Shown here: in pieces, positions 54,324-61,409 of the stretch
How the letters are laid out: each line of letters starts with the position of its first letter
Position numbering within the stretch: the first letter of the stretch is position 1
NCBI GenBank assembly: GCA_016200225.1
Contig: JACQFD010000006.1
Location: 186,001-250,000, forward strand
From: Planctomycetota bacterium
Lineage (GTDB): Bacteria > Planctomycetota > UBA1135 > JACQFD01
Direction: 5' to 3'
DNA length: 64,000 nt
Position numbers and translations under genes: made by a program
The notes under the pieces: model-generated
Databases searched by the model: none
Told to the model about the DNA's origin: nothing
What the model saw: only the letters and a program-made list of their open reading frames with translations

Positions 54324-57300
54324 TTAACGTTCTTTGTCGCCCTCGCCCGCGGGCACGGGCGCGGGAGGTTTGTTGAGGCGTACCGAAACTTTAAAAGCGA
54401 GCTGCACGTCCTTCAGTCCGGCCGCGGGAACTGTAATTTCGACGGGATCGTATTGCGTGCTCGAATCGTAGCTTTCGCCGCCGCTTTCGGTGACGGTGGC
54501 GCCCCATCCGTTCAGAATCACGCGGTACCGTCCGGGCGTGAGCGAATCGATGGAAAATGTTAATTTATCGTTGTCGAGTTGCGCCCATTCGCCCCCGGAA
54601 CTCTTATTCGGTTCGGCGGAGTTAAAGCTCAACCCCGCCCACGAGAATTTGCGCTCGCCTTCGAGGACGATTTTGCCGGCCACTTTGACGCCCGCGTTTA
54701 ATGTAATATTTAACGGTTCCGCCGCGACGCCGGTCGCGATCGGGATCGCCGGTCCCTGATAATTAGCATGCCCGGGCGCGGAGGCGCGCACGGTATAATT
54801 ACCTTCCGGCGGATTCTTAATCTCAAATTCGCCCTTGTCGTCGGTCATCGCGTGCAGATAGGTATTATCAAAATCGCCCGGATCCTGTTGCTTTCCGTCC
54901 TGCGGGTTTCGCGGGGGTTGTATTTTTGATATCTGAACCTGCGCGCCCGGCAATACGTCGTTCGTGACCGACGATCGCACGACGCCGGTCAACGGACCGC
55001 CCGTGCGAATATTAATATCGACCGTCCGATCCTCGCCCGGTTTTAATTTTATTGTCTTGTTCGCGAGCTGACCGGAGAAACCGCGGCCCGACCCGGTGTC
55101 GCTAACATTGATTTGTATCCAATCGTTGGCCTTGATCGGCCCCGTGTCGAAGCGTCCGGCGTCGTCGGTTTTCAATCGTTTATATTCGGCGCCGTAGACC
55201 ATCACGGGCGCGTTCGCGAACGCCGCGCCATTAAGTGTAATCACGCCGTGGATGCGCCCGTCCTCGGCGCCCGCCTCGCGCGCTTTCCTTTCGATTTCGA
55301 GCGTGCACGCCGCGACCTCGTCATCCTTTACTTCCACTTCGACGCGCGTCGGTTCCTCCCACATGCCGAATTCGAAAAACGAGGTACCGATGGTTGCGAG
55401 GTTTTTATCGCCCATTCGCATCATCGACAATTCGACGCGATAATTTCCGGGAGGCAGATGGCTGACTTTGAACGCGCCGTCGGAATTGTTAATAATCATT
55501 TTCGGCAAGATAAACAATGGGTCTTCGGCGCGGCCGATTCCGTGCGTGCTCACGATGATGAGGTGCGGTTCGGCGACGAGTTTGCCGTTTTTTGTTAATT
55601 TCCCGTCGATTGTGCCGCCGTGCGTCAGGACGATTTCGCGGTCTTTATCCGTGGGAATATTCATTTTCGCGCCGGAGATCGCGTAGCCCGGATGCGACGC
55701 CTGCACGACATAGTCGCCGGCCTTGAGCGCCCGCACGTGCGCGACGCCGCGGGCGTCGGTCCGCGTGTTCGAAATGGAATAGAAGCCTTCCTTTTCGAGG
55801 TCCCTTCCGCGCGCGTTCATGAATCCCACCGTCGCGGCCTCGAGCGGAACGCGCGCGCCGTTCTCCATTCCGTACACGGTCACGGGGACGGCGATTTCGC
55901 GCTCCAATTGTAATGTTACAGAAACGTCGCCGGGCTCCTCGGGAATCTCGGCCTGCACGCGTCCGATGGCGAAACCGGGCGATTCGGCGTAAATGGCATA
56001 CTCGCCAATGCGCAATCCCGATATTTTATATTTACCCGGCTCGGTCATCGCCGGTTTTATTTGTAACGGCGGAAACAACTGCGGAAACATGCCCGGACCG
56101 TCGAGCATTCGCGACGCCGCGGCGCGCGCGAGCACGCCCGGTTTTCCGGCCTCGTCGAGCACCGTTAATATTACAGATCGCGGCGCCGGAATCTTCATTT
56201 TCACGTCGTCGCCCGTGAGATCGATGAGCGGGCTCGATTCCCAATCGGTCATGCCCTCGGCGCGCGCGACGAGTATGATTTGTTTACCGCCGACGCCCGC
56301 CGCCGAAAATTGTCCTTTCGCATTGGTATGAATCGGTTTTCTTAAGAATGCCACTTCCTTCGGAGCGAGCGGCGACGGGCTCCCGACCATGACTTCGGCG
56401 TTCGGCAGCGGCGCGTCGTGTTCGTCGACAATCGTGCCCTCGACGTCGGTCCCGGAGTTTGCTACAATATCGCCGACGTCCTTTTGCGCGCCGCTGCTCT
56501 GCGGCACGCGTTGGTGCGAAGGCGGGCGCCCCGCCGATTCGACGACGAGCGTGATTTCGCACGCGGGCACGCCTTCGATTTTAAACGTTCCGTCGGCGCC
56601 GGTGGTCGCGGACGGAAAAGGTAATTTATCATATAAATCGCGGATCCATTTCGGCATCCGCCAGATTTGCATTCCATACTTCGGCGTCGGTTTGAAAAGC
56701 AGCGACATCTCGGGATTGATATTCGCGATGCCCGCTTGAAATGCAATATTCGGAATCGTCCACGCGCGGACGCGCGCGTTCGCGACCGGTTTTCCGCCTT
56801 GATCGTTTACAACCCTTCCCGTGAGCGCGAACGGCGGATCGAGTTTGATGTCGCCGAGATCGACCGACTCCGCCGGATTCGGCGTGTGATCGATAAATTT
56901 AATATACGGCCGGCCCTGGCCGAGGTTGACGCCGATTAGATAATATAATCGAGGATCGACGCGCTTGAAATGAAAACGGCCGTCCTCGCCCGTTTTTTGT
57001 TTTTCACAAATAATTTTCGGTTCGAACGAATCCTGATCGAACAATATTGTCTGTAAATTTACAGAAAAGATGTCGAGCAGCCCTCCTATCAATTCGACGG
57101 GCGCGCCTTTGACGGCCGTCCCGTCCGGTTCGACGACGCGGCCGCTCAAACCGGAGAGCGATTTCAAGAATGCGGCCGGCAGCGGCGCCTGCGCGGACTG
57201 CTCGACCGACGAAGGTTTCGCTTCGGAGCGCAACGCGGTGTCGATGGGCGTTTTCGTCGGCTCGGCGACGACGCTTGAATCGCCGGACGGCGCGCTCGCG

Positions 57301-57446
57301 GTTTTTGTGTCGCCGGCGACGGTGACAACGTTGTCCGTTTTCGGACCGCCTCCCATCGTGAAATAAACGGCCGCCGCGACAACGGCCGCGCCCGCGAGGA
57401 GCAGCAAATAAAGGGGGGTACGGTTGGGCGTGCTGGATGTAGACAT
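54324..57446 (-). CDS. membrane-anchored carboxypeptidase-regulatory-like repeat protein, copy 2
   Basis: This 1040-residue paralogue of the protein at 41327 has one membrane helix ([19 protein letters not shown]) and repeats such as [39 protein letters not shown] and [18 protein letters not shown]. The order and many segments match copy 1 (for instance GYYIIGVNLGKGRP against [14 protein letters not shown]). The frame is open to 57545, but the ATG at 57446 gives the membrane anchor at the right place and has AAAGGA just upstream. It is the first gene of a likely operon with the giant glycosidase, so it may hold or guide that enzyme at the cell surface. Confidence 0.8.
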   Translation of the reverse strand: MSTSSTPNRTPLYLLLLAGAAVVAAAVYFTMGGGPKTDNVVTVAGDTKTASAPSGDSSVVAEPTKTPIDTALRSEAKPSSVEQSAQAPLPAAFLKSLSGLSGRVVEPDGTAVKGAPVELIGGLLDIFSVNLQTILFDQDSFEPKIICEKQKTGEDGRFHFKRVDPRLYYLIGVNLGQGRPYIKFIDHTPNPAESVDLGDIKLDPPFALTGRVVNDQGGKPVANARVRAWTIPNIAFQAGIANINPEMSLLFKPTPKYGMQIWRMPKWIRDLYDKLPFPSATTGADGTFKIEGVPACEITLVVESAGRPPSHQRVPQSSGAQKDVGDIVANSGTDVEGTIVDEHDAPLPNAEVMVGSPSPLAPKEVAFLRKPIHTNAKGQFSAAGVGGKQIILVARAEGMTDWESSPLIDLTGDDVKMKIPAPRSVILTVLDEAGKPGVLARAAASRMLDGPGMFPQLFPPLQIKPAMTEPGKYKISGLRIGEYAIYAESPGFAIGRVQAEIPEEPGDVSVTLQLEREIAVPVTVYGMENGARVPLEAATVGFMNARGRDLEKEGFYSISNTRTDARGVAHVRALKAGDYVVQASHPGYAISGAKMNIPTDKDREIVLTHGGTIDGKLTKNGKLVAEPHLIIVSTHGIGRAEDPLFILPKMIINNSDGAFKVSHLPPGNYRVELSMMRMGDKNLATIGTSFFEFGMWEEPTRVEVEVKDDEVAACTLEIERKAREAGAEDGRIHGVITLNGAAFANAPVMVYGAEYKRLKTDDAGRFDTGPIKANDWIQINVSDTGSGRGFSGQLANKTIKLKPGEDRTVDINIRTGGPLTGVVRSSVTNDVLPGAQVQISKIQPPRNPQDGKQQDPGDFDNTYLHAMTDDKGEFEIKNPPEGNYTVRASAPGHANYQGPAIPIATGVAAEPLNITLNAGVKVAGKIVLEGERKFSWAGLSFNSAEPNKSSGGEWAQLDNDKLTFSIDSLTPGRYRVILNGWGATVTESGGESYDSSTQYDPVEITVPAAGLKDVQLAFKVSVRLNKPPAPVPAGEGDKER

Positions 57447-57569
57447 AATCCTTTCAGCTTCCTTTGTGCGGTTTGCTGCCTGCACCGCTGCAGTCCGCCG
57501 GCCCGCGGATGGATGCATCTTCCGGTGGAAGTGGCGCCGGAGCAACGAAATTTGTTAATTTGTCCGCGT

Positions 57570-59234
57570 ATGCACGAAGACATCAAGATCGGACCGCAGC
57601 GCGCGCCGCGCGGCTCGCAAATGAGTTGTCGGACTTGGGCGGCCGAGGCGGCGATGCGAATGTTGATGAACAATCTCGATCCCGAGGTCGCGGAGGATCC
57701 GGCGCATTTGATAGTTTATGGCGGATCGGGCAAGGCGGCGCGCAATTGGGATTGTTTTCGCGCAATTGTAGCAACGCTGCGGCGGCTCGGCGAGGACGAG
57801 ACGTTATTGATACAATCGGGAAAGCCCGTGGCGGTGTTCAAAACGCACCGCGACGCGCCGCGAGTCTTAATATCCAATTCGATGCTCGTGCCGAAGTGGG
57901 CGACGTTCGACGAATTTAGAAGATTGGAGGCGCTCGGATTGACGATGTACGGCCAGATGACGGCCGGTTCGTGGATATATATTGGAACGCAGGGAATACT
58001 ACAGGGCACATTCGAAACATTCGCGGAATGCGCGAAACAACATTTCGGCGGAACGCTGCGCGGGCGGCTCGTCGTGTCGGGCGGCCTCGGCGGCATGGGC
58101 GGCGCACAGCCTCTCGCCGTCACGATGAACGACGGCGTGTTCCTCGGCGCGGACGTCGACGCGTCGCGCATCGAAAAACGCATTCAAACGCGTTATTGTG
58201 ATATTATCGAAAGAAACCTCGACCGCGCGATCGACCGCGCGCTCAAGGCGAAAGCGAAGAAAGAATCGGTGTCGATCGGCGTCGTCGCGAATGTTATCGA
58301 TCTGCACAAACATCTGATCGACCGCGAAATCCGCCCCGACGTCATTACCGATCAGACGTCCGCGCACGATCCGCTTTATGGTTATGTTCCGACGGGGCTC
58401 GCCGACGAGGACGTCGTCAAACTAAGAAAAACCAAACCGGACGATTACATCCGGCGAGCCAAAGCGTCGATGCGCGAGCACGTGGAATTGATACTACAAC
58501 AAAAAGCGCGCGGATCCGTATGTTTCGATTATGGTAATAATCTTCGCGGACAGGCGCTCGAAGCCGGCTGCGCGAACGCGTTCGATTTTCCGGGTTTCGT
58601 GCCTGCGTACATCCGGCCGCTGTTTTGCGAGGGCAAGGGGCCTTTCCGCTGGGCCGCGCTTTCGGGCGACCCGGCCGACATCGCACGCACCGATCGCGCC
58701 GTTTTGGAATTGTTTCCCGAAAATGTAAATTTAAAGAAATGGATGCGCATGGCGCAGGAGCGCGTCGCGTTTCAGGGACTGCCCGCGCGGATTTGTTGGC
58801 TCGGTTATTTGGAGCGTCAGCGCGCCGGACTCGCATTCAACGAATTGGTAAGAACCGGCGAAGTCAAGGCCCCGATCGTAATCGGTCGCGATCATTTAGA
58901 TTGCGGATCCGTGGCATCGCCCAACCGCGAAACTGAGGCGATGCGCGACGGCTCCGACGCGATCGGCGACTGGGCGGTGCTGAACGCGATGATTAATATT
59001 GCATCCGGCGCGTCGTGGGTCAGCTTCCACCACGGCGGCGGCGTCGGCATCGGTTATTCTTTACATGCCGGACAGGTTATCGTCGCCGACGGGACGCCGG
59101 AGGCGGCGCTGAGACTGGAGCGCGTGTTGACGAATGATCCGGGAATGGGCGTTGCAAGGCACGTCGACGCGGGGTATCCGGAAGCGATCGCATATGCTAA
59201 GAATCATCCAATTGATCTGCCGATGAGTGGATAA
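57570..59234 (+). CDS. hutU: urocanate hydratase
   Basis: This 554-residue protein converts urocanate to imidazolonepropionate in histidine breakdown, with a tightly bound NAD+. Family blocks are clear: [59 protein letters not shown] (NAD-binding), [39 protein letters not shown] and [13 protein letters not shown]. The length fits. The frame is open from 57513; the ATG at 57570 is preferred because HutU proteins start shortly before the conserved region. No hutH, hutI or hutG is nearby. It is divergent from the repeat scaffold gene. Confidence 0.95.
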   Translation: MHEDIKIGPQRAPRGSQMSCRTWAAEAAMRMLMNNLDPEVAEDPAHLIVYGGSGKAARNWDCFRAIVATLRRLGEDETLLIQSGKPVAVFKTHRDAPRVLISNSMLVPKWATFDEFRRLEALGLTMYGQMTAGSWIYIGTQGILQGTFETFAECAKQHFGGTLRGRLVVSGGLGGMGGAQPLAVTMNDGVFLGADVDASRIEKRIQTRYCDIIERNLDRAIDRALKAKAKKESVSIGVVANVIDLHKHLIDREIRPDVITDQTSAHDPLYGYVPTGLADEDVVKLRKTKPDDYIRRAKASMREHVELILQQKARGSVCFDYGNNLRGQALEAGCANAFDFPGFVPAYIRPLFCEGKGPFRWAALSGDPADIARTDRAVLELFPENVNLKKWMRMAQERVAFQGLPARICWLGYLERQRAGLAFNELVRTGEVKAPIVIGRDHLDCGSVASPNRETEAMRDGSDAIGDWAVLNAMINIASGASWVSFHHGGGVGIGYSLHAGQVIVADGTPEAALRLERVLTNDPGMGVARHVDAGYPEAIAYAKNHPIDLPMSG

Positions 59235-59249
59235 AAGGGGAGCGGATAA

Positions 59250-59580
59250 AGGAATCGGGTCCAATTTCCTTCGTTTAGTAATAATAACAAAATAGGCCAA
59301 AGCGTGCGGTGGGCTCCGCGGCGCGGCGCAGCGGCGAAGCTCCGGCCACGCCCTGTCGCGATCGACACGAAAGCGAGAACCACGCGCTCGACGCGACGGG
59401 GCGTCGCCTTCGCCGCCGCTGTCTAGCGCCACGGACCCGCCGCCCGCAAGTACTAACGATGGCACTACGCTAATAAAAGCGCGGCTGCTCGGCCGTCGCG
59501 GCGCGCGCGTGCCCGCGCAAGCGCGGCCACACCGCGCGTCACACGACCGCCTCGCCGTCATCGATCCCGGCTACATGCCA
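59250..59580 (+). repeat. GGGTCCAATT motif and G+C-rich hairpin repeat, copy D
   Basis: After hutU come ATCGGGTCCAATTTCC, an A+T-rich spacer (AGTAATAATAACAAAATAGG) and from about 59293 a full copy of the G+C-rich element with both hairpin arms, GTACTAACGATGGCAC and the right end GGCTACATG. It is the most diverged full copy but keeps the arm pairing. The motif-spacer-element order equals that at 28681. Confidence 0.8.
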
Positions 59581-59581
59581 T

Positions 59582-59750
59582 GAGAAAAAAAAGGGGGGCT
59601 GGTCCACTTCCCTCAGAATTTCACGCGGAGACGCGGAGCCAGAATGAGAGTTTCACGCGGAGACGCGGAGGACAGAGAGAACGCGGAGAAAACCAAGAAT
59701 ACAATTGTAAGTTCTGGTCTTCTCCGCGTCTCCGCGTGAAACTCTGAGTT
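59582..59750. repeat. GCGGAGACGCGG composite inverted repeat, copy 2
   Basis: AAAAAAAAGGGGGGCTGGTCCA leads into CTCAGAATTTCACGCGGAG and a shorter version of the composite at 35493. It has two direct GCGGAGACGCGGAG words, GAACGCGGAGAAAACCAAGA, the same A+T-rich centre (ATACAATTGTAAGTTCTGG) and one inverted arm CTCCGCGTCTCCGCGTG. The shared flank and centre show the two copies derive from one unit. No gene is present here. Confidence 0.8.
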
Positions 59751-59784
59751 AAATGAAAGAAAAAGGGAACAAATCCGATTTTAT

Positions 59785-60302
59785 TTATTTTAACGTAATC
59801 GCGCGTGATTGCGATTCGCCGGGGGTGAACGCGATGCCGTCGAGTTGATAAATTAGTTTTCCGTGGAAGACGCGGGCGGAACGTTGAATTCGACGGTTGC
59901 GCGGAGGTCGCCGCCGGAGGGAATATCAATATTTAATTCCAGTTCGCGCGATTCGGGAAGCGCGACATTGAGGCCGACGGAAATTGCCGCATTCATGTCC
60001 TTCGGTATTGTTGAATTCAGCGCCGTGTATGCCGTGATCGCGCGACTTCCGTTTCGCGGATTCATTAATTTATAAAAACCCTGCGCGTCCGTCCAAAGTT
60101 CGTCGCAATCCTCGGTGCCGAGCCACACGATAATATAAGCATTTGCAACGGGTTTGCCAGCCCGCGTGATTCGGCCGTGCAGCGAAGGTTGCGAAGCGGG
60201 GATGCTCGCGGGGATCGTCGTCGGTTTCTCCTGCCGGTTGCCCAGCGAACCGGCGAGGCACGCAACGGCGAACAGTTGCATAGCGGAAATGGCGGATTTC
60301 AT
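59785..60302 (-). pseudogene. carboxypeptidase-regulatory-like lipoprotein gene with a frameshift near its end
   Basis: From 60302 the frame encodes a signal peptide (QLFAVACLAGSLG) and one carboxypeptidase-regulatory-like domain (LHGRITRAGKPVANAYIIVW). It stops at 59853 after FNVPPASSTEN. Restoring one base in the CCC-GCG run at about 59875 continues as RVFHGKLIYQLDGIAFTPGE to a stop at 59785, which gives a natural end of 172 residues. The short version lacks the last strands. This is a recent one-base deletion or a sequencing or assembly error. The protein would be a small envelope protein related to the two large scaffold proteins. Confidence 0.65.
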
Positions 60303-60406
60303 GGCTGCTGCAGGACCTTACGTATGACCGTCGCGCGATGTTTCGGCCCAGTGCGGCGTCGGCCGGGATTCGCTTTGTAACGAAAGCGCGGGCGCGTCGC
60401 TGGATG

Positions 60407-60431
60407 AAAAAGGGGACTTGGTCCCCTTTTT
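60407..60431. repeat. AAAAAGGGGAC/GTCCCCTTTTT palindrome
   Basis: A perfect 11-base-pair inverted repeat with loop TTG and A/T runs on both sides lies between two divergent genes, 19 bases before the start of the HEAT-repeat gene. It looks like a terminator but ends no gene, so it is best read as a member of the dispersed palindrome family. Confidence 0.7.
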
Positions 60432-60449
60432 CCCATACGAGGCAATCCT

Positions 60450-61358
60450 GTGATTTCGCGTCGCGTCAAAACGTGGACGATGTGGGCCGTCGTCCCCGTC
60501 GTTTGTTTATTATTAATCGGCGCTATTCTTTGTATCAACGGGATTCCGGATGGGCGGCGCGCGGATGGGAATGAACCGGGAGAAACGAACCATTTACTTT
60601 CCGCGGCCGCCGCGACGGCCGACGCGGGCGCGCTCGATATTAATAATACGGAGAACATTAATGATCGCGCCGGGTCGCGCGCCGTCGTGGAGACCGGCGA
60701 AACTCCGCGGCCGCGCGCCGAAGCGATCTTCGATCCGAATACTTACAATCCGATCGACCGCGAAACGGTCGATCGGTTCCGGCGCGATTTGTCCGCCGTC
60801 GAACTCGGCGAAAAAGTAGCGTCTACGGACGCGCGCGCGCGCATCGCCGCCCGCGACGCGCTCAAACTCGACCGCGCGAGGCGCATCCCGGAAATCGAGA
60901 ATTATTTATTAACCGTCGCGGACGCGAATCTTGCAAATCGGAGAATGTTAGCGATACAGGCGGCGGGCGCTCTTGGATATTCGCAATTTAAGAATAGTCT
61001 TCAGACGGTCGCGACCAAGGACGCCGTGGCATCCGTTCGCGCGGCGGCTTTTGTAGCGTTGGGATCGCTCGCCGACGAATCGGTGCGCGTTTGCGGGCTT
61101 CGCGACGCGGATTGGCCGGTGCGGAATTGCGCGCTGTCGACGCTCGATTCTGTAAAATTGCCGAAACAACAGATCGCGCTCGCGGTCGTCGATCGCCTGG
61201 CCGACGAAAAACCGCTCGTCCGGACGCGGGCCGCCACGCTGCTCGCGCGCTGGACCGGCCGGTCGCCCGCGGATTTACAACAAAACACGGAAGTCGCCGC
61301 GGCGGAAATGCGCGCGTGGGCGGAATCGCTTCCCCGGGGAACGCCGGCGCTTCGTTGA
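60450..61358 (+). CDS. membrane-anchored HEAT-repeat protein
   Basis: This 302-residue protein starts at a GTG preceded by GAGG about 8 bases upstream. It has one membrane helix (MWAVVPVVCLLLIGAILCIN), a variable linker (about 35-100) and about five HEAT-like helical pairs (ARIAARDALKLDRARRIPEI, RRMLAIQAAGALGYSQF, ASVRAAAFVALGSLADESVR, VRTRAATLLARWTG). HEAT repeats form protein-binding solenoids; the partner is unknown. The solenoid should lie on the periplasmic side. It precedes a large secreted protein gene by 51 bases. Confidence 0.75.
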   Translation: MISRRVKTWTMWAVVPVVCLLLIGAILCINGIPDGRRADGNEPGETNHLLSAAAATADAGALDINNTENINDRAGSRAVVETGETPRPRAEAIFDPNTYNPIDRETVDRFRRDLSAVELGEKVASTDARARIAARDALKLDRARRIPEIENYLLTVADANLANRRMLAIQAAGALGYSQFKNSLQTVATKDAVASVRAAAFVALGSLADESVRVCGLRDADWPVRNCALSTLDSVKLPKQQIALAVVDRLADEKPLVRTRAATLLARWTGRSPADLQQNTEVAAAEMRAWAESLPRGTPALR

Positions 61359-61409
61359 AATGTATATTTTAATAATAACCGAAGAACAACCGCGAGAAAA
61401 ATAAGTATA

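Noticed and set aside
52300..57030. GTTCGAAT-like words as possible T-loops of tRNA genes
   Set aside because: They lie inside protein genes or the 40990 repeat, and no acceptor stem or anticodon arm could be built around them.
60407..60431. Terminator before the HEAT-repeat gene
   Set aside because: It lies between two divergent genes and follows no gene end; a dispersed palindrome explains it better.
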